A stretch of DNA of 64,000 bases from Rebecca billardiae RCC1528. Lineage: Eukaryota > Haptophyta. Below the pieces are notes generated by a model that saw only the letters and a program-made list of their open reading frames with translations, had not been told where the DNA came from and did not search any database. The stretch covers positions 2,046,001 through 2,110,000 of the forward strand of contig OZ251228.1 of assembly GCA_965240325.2 (NCBI GenBank), read 5' to 3'. Shown here in pieces: positions 1 through 9,310 of the stretch. The stretch's first letter is position 1. Every line of letters starts with the position of its first letter. The translations under genes were made by a program, and so were the position numbers.

Positions 1-256
1 CAAGGCGGAGGTGAGCCGACGCCCCCGGTCCGCGTCCTCTTCCAGGCACCGCCGCCATTTCCCGTGGGCGACACCGTTCCGCGTTTCGTCTGCACCCAGT
101 CACCCTTTCACCCACAAAGAAACAGATGAAGGCAGACGACGAAATGCTGCAGTGGGCAAACGCCGCAAACAGCTCTCCGGCTGCTGGCCGGCCGTGAGCC
201 GCGAACGTCGAACGAGCCCAAGCCGCCCGAGGCCGCCGCCGGCCGGCTTGCGGACA

Positions 257-1186
257 ATGGGTGCTCCGTCGCCACGCCTCGAGTCGCGCATCGACGTGCC
301 GTTCGAGTGCATCTGCGGCTTCTCGTGCGGCACGTCGCACGCTCTCAAGTCCCACCTGCGCCGAGGCCAGCTCTCCGGCGCCAACCACCTTGCGGTCGCA
401 GGCCGCGTCTCTCCGGTGCCGCTCGCGACCGTCGACCTGCCCGCGACAGCGGACGGCCGCGTGCGCCTGCTGTTCGTGCGGCACGGCGAGTCGGCGAACA
501 AGTCAATGGCCTGCCAGACACACGTCGAAGACGCGCCCCTCTCCCCCCTGGGCTACAGGCAGGCGGAGGCGCTCGGCGCGGCGCTCGGCGCGCAGCTCAG
601 TCCGTCTCAGACGCTCGTTGTGGTCAGCCCGATGAGGCGAGCGCTGCTCACGGCAGCCCCGCTGATCTCGCGGCTCGGCCTCGCGCGTGGGCGCGTCATC
701 TGCCACGGCGAGCTGTGGGAATGGCGCGGCGCCCACCCGGCCTACCCGGGGCGTTCGGCCGCTGCGACCGAAGCGGACAAGCAGATGCCCTCCGTGCGCT
801 GCGAGTGCTTCGGCGAGGGCGGAACGACGTGGCAGTTCCACGGGCACGGGCACCTGGAGAACGAGACGGACATGCGCCGGCGCGCGCACTCGTTCCGCCG
901 CTGGCTGCACGCCCAGATGCCCCGCCGCCTCGACGGCGACACGGTCCACACGGCCGTGATTGTCGGCCACCTTCACTTCTTCGACCTGCTGCTGCAGATC
1001 CTGCTCAAGGGCACGGCGGAGGACTGGTACGCCTCGCTGCGCGAGTACGCGCTGCGCAACGCGGCGGTGACCGAGGTCATGTACGACTTTGGCACGGGCT
1101 GCGCCATCCTGGGCACGGAGAACAGCGTCGTCCATCTCAAGGAGCGCGGGGTGGCCGTGACAGGGGGTGCGCACGATTCCTCTTGA
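257..1186 (+). CDS. Histidine phosphatase (phosphoglycerate mutase-like) with N-terminal zinc-finger-like motif
   Basis: Seen: a 309-residue product. The central part has the branch-1 histidine phosphatase signature VRHGESAN near residue 75, then a typical LSPLGYRQAEALG helix, SPMRRALLTA, and a second conserved histidine in IVGHLHFF near residue 235. In this superfamily the first His is transiently phosphorylated and Arg/His residues bind phosphate; the fold removes phosphate from metabolites or proteins. The N-terminus has closely spaced Cys and His residues (CICGFSC then SHALKSH) resembling a C2H2-type finger, which is unusual for this family. The frame is open upstream to position 11 but without ATG, so the ATG at 257 is chosen. 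No signal peptide or membrane segment. Substrate cannot be deduced. Confidence 0.85.
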   Translation: MGAPSPRLESRIDVPFECICGFSCGTSHALKSHLRRGQLSGANHLAVAGRVSPVPLATVDLPATADGRVRLLFVRHGESANKSMACQTHVEDAPLSPLGYRQAEALGAALGAQLSPSQTLVVVSPMRRALLTAAPLISRLGLARGRVICHGELWEWRGAHPAYPGRSAAATEADKQMPSVRCECFGEGGTTWQFHGHGHLENETDMRRRAHSFRRWLHAQMPRRLDGDTVHTAVIVGHLHFFDLLLQILLKGTAEDWYASLREYALRNAAVTEVMYDFGTGCAILGTENSVVHLKERGVAVTGGAHDSS

Positions 1187-1209
1187 TGAGTTCAATATAG
1201 TCACTCATC

Positions 1210-1349
1210 GTCATCGCCGATTTAGTGAATAGACAATAGCAGTAGTGATGATGACGCGCTGACTAGCTAGCTAGTAGCTGTCATCGCCGATTTAGTGAAT
1301 AGACAATAGCAGTAGTGATGATGACGCGCTGACTAGCTAGCTAGTAGCT
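1210..1349. repeat. Two tandem copies of a 70-bp unit
   Basis: The segment starting GTCATCGCCGATTTAG recurs after exactly 70 bases with near-perfect identity. It lies just past the stop of the histidine phosphatase gene, so it may fall in the 3' UTR. Each unit ends in a CTAG-rich stretch. Confidence 0.9.
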
Positions 1350-1530
1350 AGCAGCTTAGATACCGCGCTAGTACTGCGTCCGATCACTCGCGGACGACTG
1401 ATCAGACACTCGGCCGCCTCACACTCAATGCTACGGTCACAGAGTACGGACAGATCGGATGCATGCTGCCGCCTGAGCCACTCAGCCTGAGGCCGTTAGA
1501 ATGGCAGTTTAGTAGTATAAGTCTTGTCAG

Positions 1531-1531
<1 letters not shown>

Positions 1532-1610
<79 letters not shown>
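1532..1610. repeat. (AT)n microsatellite
   Basis: About 79 bases of uninterrupted AT alternation in an otherwise GC-rich region. Confidence 0.98.
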
Positions 1611-1612
<2 letters not shown>

Positions 1613-1829
1613 TCGGCAACACTCGCTCATTCTCAGCAGTGACAGTTGGCCTACTGTCAGTGATGGTGCCATGGCATCATCCGACCGCAGTGGGCGAGTG
1701 CGGAGTGGCTCGGTTCAGCCGCCACAATCCTCGGCCAACTGGCATCACTGAGCTTCACTATACGTCACAGACCCACGACCGGCCGGAGTCGGATCGCAGC
1801 CGCGCCGGAGCCCGTGCTGCTGCAGCCAC

Positions 1830-3252
1830 TCACTCGCGGTGGGGGAGCTCCGCTCGGCGCATCAGGCTCGCCTTCTTCCGCGCCTTGTCATGGGACGCCT
1901 GCCGCGTGGATTGCGTCACCTTTGCCATCCTGACCACGGCGGTGGCCGGCTTCTCGAACAGGAGCTCCGTCGGGTCGACCGCGCGCACCGCGTCGAGGTA
2001 GCCGTGCCGGGGCGGCTGCACGCTCGGGCAGCACTGCTTGGGCACGCCCCTGCACTCGGAGCTCCCGTCGCCGTGCCGATCGCAGTCGGCGGCCGGGCAG
2101 TGCGCCTTCTTGTCCCACTCGCTGCACTTGGTCAGCACGCACGCCTCCTGCTGGCAGAAGATCGACTTGACGAACGGCGGGATCGGCCACCGGGCGGCAT
2201 TGTCCGCGGCCGCGCGGTCGGCGGCCACCTCCTGCTGCTCCTGCGCGCGGAAGGAGCGCACCCAGCGGCGCTGCCGGCCGCCCTCGAGCTTCTGCGTGGT
2301 GAGCTGCTCGGCCCACGAGGCGAGCACGTCGGGCAGCGGGTAGCTCCCGCCCGTGTCACCAAACTCGCCCTTCCGGCTCATGGCAATATCCTCGATGAAG
2401 TAGAGCCCACCCTGTTCGGGTGGTGGAGGGGCCCGCGTGCGGCGCAGCGCGCACGCGCGCTCGTGGGCAGGCGGACGAGTCCGCACGCGCGCCGAGTGCG
2501 CCTACGCCTCGCCTCGCGCGCGGCGCGGCGCGTCGCCGGCGACGGACCGGATTGAGCGCCTCGTTCCACAGCACGTCGAACGCGCGGAGCACGTCCGAGC
2601 TGCGGTGCGTGCCGTCGTCGATGATCACGTCGAAGCCGCCGTCGGGCGCGCCGCGAGGCATGCGCTTCACCCACTCACGAAGCGTGCGCGCCTTGCCCTG
2701 CGGCCCAGTGAGCACGCCGGAGACCGCCCTGAGCCCGTTGCGCCGCCTCGCCGCGTCGATGCAGGTCTGATTCGCGTCCGCCGCCCACACCTCGGCGTAC
2801 GGCAGGTACTCCCGCCAGACGGCGATGGACGGGTTGAGCGCGTGCGCGCGCGTGCAGCCGTTGGCAATCTCGAGAACGCGCAGCCCCTCGACCTCAACCA
2901 GCGGCGAGAGGAAGAGGCCGTACATCGTCTCGTACGTGTGCAGGGTGAACTTGTCCGAGATGCGCCCATGCTTGCGCTTGTGCGACAGCGCGAGCTCGCG
3001 CAGCTCGTTCGTGACAAACGCGCTGTGCAGTGCGCCCGTCTTGCTCTTCAGCCGGCCGCGAAGCGGGAGGGAGTGCGGGAGGCCCCAGAGCCGGCGGGCT
3101 CGCGGTGCTGGGGCTGCGCTGACGTCGCGCGCCGACGGAGCCGCTGGGCGCGCGCCCCAATCGCCCGAGAGCACGAGTGTCGCGACGGCCACGCCCGCGG
3201 CGAAGGCCGCGCCGAGCTGGAAGGCGAGATGGGCGCGTCGTGCGCCCGCCAT
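1830..3252 (-). CDS. Membrane-anchored SAM-dependent methyltransferase-like protein (one intron)
   Basis: Seen: exon 1 is 3252-2548, a GT-AG intron spans 2547-2412 (136 bp), exon 2 is 2411-1830; the spliced product is 428 residues. The intron falls inside one conserved motif, joining ALNP to GGLYFIED, which makes the splice convincing. The N-terminus is basic followed by a hydrophobic stretch (residues about 8-30), fitting a type II signal anchor. The methyltransferase core has VLEIANGC (motif I-like), WAADAN (motif II acid), and FDVIIDDGTH followed by the GGLYFIED strand, as in class I enzymes grouped with sugar and cephalosporin-cluster methyltransferases. Exon 2 adds a Cys-rich tail (FCQQEAC, CSEWDKKAHC). 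The start at 3252 is the last ATG before the anchor; further upstream the frame is only the antisense of the EsV-1-7 repeats. Likely acts in the secretory pathway; substrate unknown. Confidence 0.75.
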
Positions 3253-3491
3253 TGGTTTGCCGGCCACCGAATGACTGCCCACCCCAGCGCCAAGCCGGAA
3301 AGCAGGGTGGTCCCTACGCCCCTGGCCAGCGACCGAGCGACCGCCGTGCCCGCCTGCGTAGCCCTGCACAAGGTACCTGCGCCGACGCTTGGCCGACGGG
3401 GGGGTCGCCGAAGCCGCAACCGGAGGCCGTCGTCGATCGGCGACGCACACGCCAGCCGGTGCGCTACTGCGCTGCGCACACGCTGGCCGGC

Positions 3492-5741
3492 ATGGTCGAC
3501 GCGAAGTACCCCAAATGTGATCACGCCGGCTGCACCAAGCAGCCTTCGTTCGGCATGCCGGGCGACGCGCGCGCCAGCCGGTGCGCCACGCACAAGCTGG
3601 CCGGCATGGTCGACGTGGTGAGTCGCAAGTGTGATCACACCGGCTGCACCAAGTGGCCTTCGTTCGGCATGCCGGGCGACGCGCGCGCCAGCCGGTGCGC
3701 CACGCACAAGCTGGCCGGCATGGTCGACGTGGTGAGCCGCAAGTGTGATCACACCGGCTGCACCACACGGCCTAACTTTGGCATGCTGGGCGACGCGCGC
3801 GCCAGCCGGTGCGCTGCGCACAAGCTGGCCGGCATGGTCGACGTGAAGAGCTCCAAGTGTGATCACACTGGCTGCACCAAGGGGCCTTCGTACGGCATGC
3901 CGGGCGACGCGCGCGCCAGCCGGTGCGCCACGCACAAGCTGGCCGGCATGGTCGACGTGAAGAGCTCCAAGTGTGATCACACGGGCTGCACCAAGGGGCC
4001 TTCGTACGGCATGCCGGGCGACGCGCGCGCCAGCCGGTGCGCCACGCATAAGCTGGCCGGCATGGTCGACGTGAAGAGCCACAAGTGTGATCACGCCGGC
4101 TGCACCAAGCAGCCTTCGTTCGGCATGCCGGGCGACGCGCGCGCCAGCCGGTGCGCCACGCACAAGCTGGCTGGCATGGTCAACGTGGTGAGCCCCAAGT
4201 GTGATCACACCGGCTGCATCACGCGGCCTTCGTTCGGCATGCTGGGCGACGCGCGCGCCAAACGGTGCGCTACGCACAAGCTGGCCGGCATGGTCAACGT
4301 GAGGAGCTCCAAGTGTGATCACACGGGCTGCACCACGGGGCCTTCGTACGGCATGCCGGGCGACGCGCGCGCCAGCCGGTGCGCCACGCACAAGCTGGCC
4401 GGCATGGTCGACGTGAGGAGCCCCAAGTGTGATCACACCGGCTGCACCAAGGGGCCTTCGTTCTGCATGCCGGGCGACGCGCGCGCCAGCCGGTGCGCTA
4501 CGCACAAGCTGGCCGGCATGGTCGACGCGAAGAGCCACAAGTGTGATCACGCCGGCTGCACCAAGCAGCCTTCGTTCGGCATGCCGGGCGACGCACGCGC
4601 CAGCCGGTGCGCCACGCACAAGCTGGCCGGCATGGTCGACGTGAGGAGCCCCAAGTGTGATCACACCGGCTGCACCAAGGGGCCTTCGTACGGCATGCCG
4701 GGCGACGCGCGCGCCAGCCGGTGCGCCACGCACAAGCTGGCCGGCATGGTCGACGTGGTGAGCCGCAAGTGTGATCACACCGCCTGCACCAAGGGGCCTT
4801 CGTTCGGCATGCCGGGCGACGCGCGCGCCAGCCGGTGCGCCACGCACAAGCTGGCCGGCATGGTCGACGTGAAGAGCCACAAGTGTGATCACGCCGGCTG
4901 CACCACGCGGCCTTCATTTGGCATGCCGGGCGACGCGCGCGCCAGCCGGTGCGCCACGCACAAGCTGGCCGGCATGGTCGACGTGGTGAGCCGCAAGTGT
5001 GATCACACCGGCTGCACCAAGGGGCCTTCGTACGGCATGCCGGGTGACGCGCGCGCCAGCCGGTGCGCCACGCACAAGCTGGCCTGCATGGTCGACGTGA
5101 AGAGCCACAAGTGTGATCACGCCTGCTGCACCAAGCAGCCTTCGTACGGCATGCCGGGCGACGCGCGCGCCAGCCGGTGCGCCACGCATAAGCTGGCCGG
5201 CATGGTCGACGTGAAGAGCCACAAGTGTGATCACGCCTGCTGCACCAAGCAGCCTTCGTTCGGCATGCCGGGCGACGCGCGCGCCAGCCGGTGCGCTACG
5301 CACAAGCTGGCAGGCATGTTTGACAGTCGGCTCGCCGTCCCCAAGCGCAGGCTGGGGCATGGCACCGGCGACCAGGGCACGCGCGCCGCGAAGCGACAGC
5401 ACAAACCCACCAGCTGCGTTGCCGCTGTTTCGGACGCCGCGCCGCAGCTTTCCCCACCGCCGCCGCTGGTCTCTGTCAGCATCGTCCGCTGGCGCTCGCA
5501 AGATGGCACGATCTATTCGGTTGACGACGCGGTGGTCAATGATGGTGCCTGGGCCCTGGACGAGCGGCACCTGCCCGGCAACGCAGGCGACGCAGTCCGG
5601 GCTGCCCATGGAAGCTACGACCAGGGTCTACCAGCACTACCGTCACCATCGATGGCGGCGGGAGCAGCACGACGGCAGCAACCACAGGACATACCTGTGG
5701 TGATGGCCAGGAGGGTCCCGGCCCGCGACGGTGCAGGCTGA
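3492..5741 (+). CDS. EsV-1-7 cysteine-rich repeat protein, 16 repeats (locus 1)
   Basis: Seen: sixteen consecutive 38-residue repeats fitting exactly C-X4-C-X16-C-X2-H-X12, the EsV-1-7 motif defined from an Ectocarpus virus protein and the brown-algal developmental regulator IMMEDIATE UPRIGHT. The three Cys and one His probably bind a metal; the molecular role is not established. A Cys-poor tail follows: a conserved KRRLGHGTGDQGTR segment, a Pro-rich linker, then about 75 residues shared only with the locus at 38493. The frame is open upstream to about 3177 but has no ATG there, and a half repeat (RYCAAHTLAG) precedes the first ATG at 3492, so a 5' exon is probably missing from this model. 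An 8-bp insertion near 3465 breaks continuity with another open frame that starts at ATG 3271. Repeats 12, 14, 15 and 16 have Gly/Cys changes. Confidence 0.75.
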   Translation: MVDAKYPKCDHAGCTKQPSFGMPGDARASRCATHKLAGMVDVVSRKCDHTGCTKWPSFGMPGDARASRCATHKLAGMVDVVSRKCDHTGCTTRPNFGMLGDARASRCAAHKLAGMVDVKSSKCDHTGCTKGPSYGMPGDARASRCATHKLAGMVDVKSSKCDHTGCTKGPSYGMPGDARASRCATHKLAGMVDVKSHKCDHAGCTKQPSFGMPGDARASRCATHKLAGMVNVVSPKCDHTGCITRPSFGMLGDARAKRCATHKLAGMVNVRSSKCDHTGCTTGPSYGMPGDARASRCATHKLAGMVDVRSPKCDHTGCTKGPSFCMPGDARASRCATHKLAGMVDAKSHKCDHAGCTKQPSFGMPGDARASRCATHKLAGMVDVRSPKCDHTGCTKGPSYGMPGDARASRCATHKLAGMVDVVSRKCDHTACTKGPSFGMPGDARASRCATHKLAGMVDVKSHKCDHAGCTTRPSFGMPGDARASRCATHKLAGMVDVVSRKCDHTGCTKGPSYGMPGDARASRCATHKLACMVDVKSHKCDHACCTKQPSYGMPGDARASRCATHKLAGMVDVKSHKCDHACCTKQPSFGMPGDARASRCATHKLAGMFDSRLAVPKRRLGHGTGDQGTRAAKRQHKPTSCVAAVSDAAPQLSPPPPLVSVSIVRWRSQDGTIYSVDDAVVNDGAWALDERHLPGNAGDAVRAAHGSYDQGLPALPSPSMAAGAARRQQPQDIPVVMARRVPARDGAG
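3516..5339 (+). repeat. Tandem array of 16 x 114-bp coding repeats
   Basis: The period is 114 bp (38 codons). Units are nearly identical at synonymous sites as well. Almost every unit carries the palindromes TGTGATCACA (or TGTGATCACG) and CGGCATGCCG. Confidence 0.95.
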
Positions 5742-6263
5742 TGAAGCCGTGAAGCGTGGCTGGTCGTGATGATCTCCCGGCGGTCATCACGACGAGCTTT
5801 TCGTTCGAGCGAGCGCTGGCATCGGGCCGTGGATTCCGAGACGCCACCGGGCACTGCAGAAGGTTTTCACCGCGCTCGACTTCACGCCCCTGTTCCGCTC
5901 ATGTCGACCGGCGCCCCTCCACTCACGGCCGGCAAGGGCTGGCCCATCGAGCTGCTCAAGACCTTCATCGTCACTGACTCTGACAGGGACGTGCCCTGGC
6001 CGCACATCGGCACGCTCGGCAAGCAGCTGCCCTTCCCGGAGGCGTGCGCGATGGCCCAATCCGCAATCGATGGCGCAGAAGCATGGGTACGACGCTGTGC
6101 ATCTCGACGTGGACTTCCTGCTCGAGCACGGCGGCCCGACGCGGTGGTCGCGCTGCTCGCGCAGCACTGCCTCCAGCCCAGCTCACGTGCGGCTGGCACT
6201 TCGGACGTACCGTGCCACCTAGTCACAGTCGTACACCACCTCTCCGACGCCGATGACGGATGA
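5742..6263 (+). pseudogene. Decayed coding block downstream of EsV-1-7 locus 1
   Basis: No function recognised. In one frame it encodes a run beginning WPIELLKTF and ending PFPEACAMAQ, and after a frame change KHGYDAVHLDVDF. The core (VPWPHIGTLGKQLPF) recurs in the same position downstream of the paralogous locus near 40270-40360. The presence in both paralogues with different frame breaks suggests a once-coding 3' extension or neighbouring gene that is now eroded. Alternative: further exons of the EsV-1-7 gene. Confidence 0.4.
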
Positions 6264-6374
6264 GCGCAACTGCGCAAAGCGCTCCGCGCTTGTGAGGTTG
6301 TGCCCACTGCCGGTCCGGTGGATCCTGACCACTTGACCAGCTTTTGGCGACGAAGTTGCTGGCTACAATCTCGC

Positions 6375-6420
6375 CTGCCTGAGCTGTGTGCGTCTCTTAT
6401 TCTTAGTAGTAAACTGTAGC
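6375..6420. repeat. 46-bp dispersed repeat, inverted copy at 32165-32207
   Basis: The sequence around CTGAGCTGTGTGCGTCTC and TTATTCTTAGTA matches the reverse complement of 32165-32207 except for a 3-base GTA difference. Probably a remnant of a small mobile element. Confidence 0.8.
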
Positions 6421-6469
6421 GGCCTGGCTCGTCGTGTCCCAACCGGGGTGGCGGGAACGCCTGCGAGCC

Positions 6470-7528
6470 ATGTGCACGGCCACGGCGGGCACACCTGATC
6501 CAATGAGGAACGGGGGGCGCAAGTGCGCGGCGAGTGGCGACGTGCGCGAGGTGAGCGTCCTCGCCCAATCCGACGGGCCTTCGGCATGCGGCACCCCGGC
6601 GTGCGGCCCCACCAACGGCGAGGGCAGGCGGGTGCGCAGACGCACGCTTGGCGCGGCGCTCGTCGCGGCCGCCGCGATCGCGGCGGCACTCGTGCGCTCC
6701 GCGTGGATGCACGACCATGTGTGGACATCCTTATGGCACGGGCTCGCGAGCGGGCAGCTCGGCGCCGTCGCCGGCCTCGTGCAGGTCCTCTCCCTCATGT
6801 GGCTGCGCACAGTGATGAACTACCAGTACGCGCACGGCACTGGCTTCGCCGAGACGATCCGGATAATGTGGCGCGAGGGCGGCGTGCGGCGCTTCTACCA
6901 GGGGGTCTCGCTCGCGCTGATCCACGCGCCGCTCATCCGCGCCGGCGACGTCGCGGCCAACGAGGGCGTCGACCATCTCTTCACGAGCGCGTGGGCGCAC
7001 GTGTGGCTCTCGCCGATGCGCGCGCTCATCATCAGCTCGCTCGCGACGAGCTGGCGGCTGCTGCTGCAGCCGCTGGACGCGCTGAAGACGAACATGCAGA
7101 TACACGGCCACTCCGCGCGCGCCGTCCTCACCGCGCGCGCGCGCGCCGAGGGCCCCCTGTTCCTCTTCGACGGCTCGTGCGCGTCGATGCTCAGCACGTT
7201 CATCGGCCAGCTGCCGTACTGGGCGACCTTCAAGGCGTGCTGTGCGCGCACGGGGCCGTCGGCGCTCTCGGTGGGGCTGTGCGCGTGGGCGGCGACGTGC
7301 GTGAGCAACCTGGGCTCGAACGTGTTCCACGTGCTCAAGACCGCGCGGCAGGCCAGCGGCGCCCGCTCGTACGCCGACGCGGTGCGCGCAATCGTGCGCA
7401 AGGACGGCGTGCGCGGACTGTTTGCGCGCGGCCTCTTCACGCGCATGCTGGCCAACTCGATGCAGTCGGTCGTCTTCACCGTCGTGTGGCGACTGCTGGC
7501 CACGAAGGGTCAGCGGAGGCATGCGTGA
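6470..7528 (+). CDS. Mitochondrial carrier (SLC25)-like protein
   Basis: Seen: 352 residues with three loosely repeated sections. The middle section has the carrier signature PLDALKTNMQ (P-X-D-X-X-K). Typical post-motif sequences appear in repeat 1 (WREGGVRRFYQG) and repeat 3 (KDGVRGLFARGLFTRM, followed by a hydrophobic helix). In the family such proteins make six membrane helices and exchange metabolites across the inner mitochondrial or other organelle membranes. The proline-acid signature is degenerate in repeats 1 (SLMWLRT) and 3 (NVFHVLKT), so substrate and membrane are uncertain. The N-terminus is longer than usual and has an extra hydrophobic segment rich in Ala. The ATG at 6470 is used; ATG 6503 is an alternative. 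Confidence 0.75.
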   Translation: MCTATAGTPDPMRNGGRKCAASGDVREVSVLAQSDGPSACGTPACGPTNGEGRRVRRRTLGAALVAAAAIAAALVRSAWMHDHVWTSLWHGLASGQLGAVAGLVQVLSLMWLRTVMNYQYAHGTGFAETIRIMWREGGVRRFYQGVSLALIHAPLIRAGDVAANEGVDHLFTSAWAHVWLSPMRALIISSLATSWRLLLQPLDALKTNMQIHGHSARAVLTARARAEGPLFLFDGSCASMLSTFIGQLPYWATFKACCARTGPSALSVGLCAWAATCVSNLGSNVFHVLKTARQASGARSYADAVRAIVRKDGVRGLFARGLFTRMLANSMQSVVFTVVWRLLATKGQRRHA

Positions 7529-7869
7529 TCGTGAGTTGGGCCGAGCTCGCAGGACTCTGGCTGAAGCGCGGGCGCTCTGTGGGCGTGGCACCATCGACGC
7601 GGTATGACTATGCCTTATCACTCAGTCTCATGCCTGTGCAGTGTGCCGCTGTGCGAGCGCAGATGGCTGACGATCAGTGCTCCGACAATGAAGTCTGGAT
7701 AACGAGCGAGTCGCATTATCGTCACTTAGACCCAGCAGTCGTCAGTCGTCAGACACCCGTGCCCGTGCCCGTGCGACCGCGTGGACACTCGGAGTAACTC
7801 GTCGGCCGCCGCACGGCAGCCTCTGCACTCAGCACTCTGCACTGGCAGTGGCAGTAGCCGTCACGTCGG
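7529..7869. other. Intergenic region between convergent genes
   Basis: I see nothing beyond presumed 3' UTRs of the two flanking convergent genes. Confidence 0.5.
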
Positions 7870-9201
7870 TCACCGCGAGACCGCCCTCACCTCGCGCAGG
7901 AGGGGCCTGAGCTTCCCAGCGTCGCGCAGGGGCAGCAACCCGGGCGCGTCGGCGCCGCTCCCGTCGTTGCACCCGCCGTAGTACTTCCCACCGATCCACA
8001 CGCTGGGCATGGATGTGCGCCCGGTCCGCGCGCCGAGCCGCGCGCGCACGGCCGCCCCCTCTTCGTCCAGGTCGAGCTCGATCGCGCTGAAGCGTGCGCC
8101 CTCCTCGGCCAGCGCCTCCTTGGCACGCTTGCAGAACGGGCAGCCGGTGAACGAGTAGAGCACGACGCCGTCGGCGACCACCTCGCGGTCGATGCGCGCG
8201 TCGATCGCGCCGGCGTCGTACTCGCCCGCCGCCCGCTCGACGATCGCCTGCTTCAGCCCGCCCAGGTTGGCCGCGGTCCACGCCGACAGCCGCTGCGGGA
8301 GTGACTCCTGCTGCGCCCACGCGGTGGGCTCGCCCTCCCAGCCGTCCTCCTCCGGCGCCAGCGCGCCCACGCGGCGGAGCAGCCGCACGGCGGGGCCGAG
8401 GACGGGGTCGAGCTTGGGCTCCGCCGGCGGGCCGCCCTCCGCGGCCGCCGCTTGGCCGGCCTTCACCCCGGCAGCTGGCGCGCTGCCAGCCTGCCCCTGC
8501 GCCAGGCCGTCGGGCGGGCCGGGCCGGAAGAGCTGCCGCACGCCCTCGCCGGGCGAGACCTCCCAGCGCTCGATGTGCTGCACGACGAGCGCGGTGCGCG
8601 GGTCGAAGACGTGCTCCACGCCCCACACCCACGCGAGCACCGGCCGCCACGGCAGGGCCAGCTGCAGCTTCACCAGCAGGCGCGTCGTGTACGACGGGCG
8701 CTCGCCGTCGCGCTCGAGGGACGTGTCGAGGGTGCGGATGCGCGCGTCGGTGATGAAGCCGCCCGCGAGGTTGCGCAGGTTGTCCACGAAGCGCTGGCGC
8801 CCGCGGAACGACGCGAACGGGTCGGCGAACTCGCAGTCCTCCGCGTACAGGGCCTCGTCGACCTCGCCGCTGATGAAGTAGTCGCGCTCGTAGTCGGCGC
8901 GCAGCCGGGCGACGGCCTCGTCGATCGAGGCGGGGGCGAGGGCGACGCCGTCGGGAGCGGCGTCCGGCGCGCCACGCACGAGGGACGCCACCTTGCCGAA
9001 GGCCTCCGTCGCCTGCCACACCGCCTTGAGGCCGAGGCCAGCCGCTGGCTCCTGCGCACTCTCGCCTTTGCCCGGCTCGCCGCCCGGAGAGCCGAGGCGG
9101 ACGGAGGCGCGGGGCGTGATGACCACGCGAGGACCGGGGACAGCGGCGCGGAAGGCCTCCGCGCTCGCCACGAGAAGCGCGAAGCACGTCGCCAGGCGCA
9201 T
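7870..9201 (-). CDS. Plastid-targeted DUF2358-glutaredoxin fusion protein
   Basis: Seen: 443 residues. Residues 1-18 are a short signal peptide ending ASAEA, followed by Phe17 and a basic stretch, matching the ASA-F bipartite leader of complex plastids. Residues about 92-228 match DUF2358, a SnoaL-like domain found in plastid proteins (EDCEFADPFASFRG; HIERWEVSPGEG). Residues about 346-436 are a glutaredoxin: active site CPFC (Cys354, Cys357), cis-Pro motif TSMPSVWIGG, and the GGCND glutathione-binding motif. Two cysteines in the active site argue for a dithiol enzyme that reduces disulfides or glutathione mixed disulfides in the stroma. The start at 9201 is chosen because it creates the leader; the frame upstream of it is non-coding in character. 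The fusion of the two domains is the odd point. The gene is divergent from the SAAL1-like gene. Confidence 0.85.
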   Translation of the reverse strand: MRLATCFALLVASAEAFRAAVPGPRVVITPRASVRLGSPGGEPGKGESAQEPAAGLGLKAVWQATEAFGKVASLVRGAPDAAPDGVALAPASIDEAVARLRADYERDYFISGEVDEALYAEDCEFADPFASFRGRQRFVDNLRNLAGGFITDARIRTLDTSLERDGERPSYTTRLLVKLQLALPWRPVLAWVWGVEHVFDPRTALVVQHIERWEVSPGEGVRQLFRPGPPDGLAQGQAGSAPAAGVKAGQAAAAEGGPPAEPKLDPVLGPAVRLLRRVGALAPEEDGWEGEPTAWAQQESLPQRLSAWTAANLGGLKQAIVERAAGEYDAGAIDARIDREVVADGVVLYSFTGCPFCKRAKEALAEEGARFSAIELDLDEEGAAVRARLGARTGRTSMPSVWIGGKYYGGCNDGSGADAPGLLPLRDAGKLRPLLREVRAVSR

Positions 9202-9310
9202 CGTCCGCCCCGAGGCGCGGTCCCGGCCGCGAGCGTGCTGGACCGTAGATTCCCGATACGATGCGAGTCGTACGTACTGTTCGAGTCGTTCTCCAGTGCC
9301 GAAACTGTTG
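9202..9310. promoter_or_regulatory. Short divergent intergenic region, likely bidirectional promoter
   Basis: 109 bp separate the two ATG codons of divergent genes, so both 5' UTRs and promoters must lie here or within the coding sequences. No TATA box is obvious. Confidence 0.45.

Larger units (their letters stand above)
1187..1829. other. Intergenic region between convergent genes
   Basis: No gene recognised. It lies between the 3' ends of two convergent genes and holds a 70-bp tandem duplication and an AT microsatellite, listed separately. Confidence 0.6.

Noticed and set aside
1524-1751. Ile-Tyr repeat protein
   Set aside because: Translation of an AT microsatellite.
3048-4892. Long antisense open frame (614 codons) across the EsV-1-7 array, and similar ones at the other five arrays
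   Set aside because: The 114-bp unit has a length divisible by three and no stop in several frames, so all its frames stay open automatically; only one frame has the Cys/His motif.
3516-5339. CRISPR array
   Set aside because: The regularly spaced repeats are contiguous 114-bp coding units without spacers.
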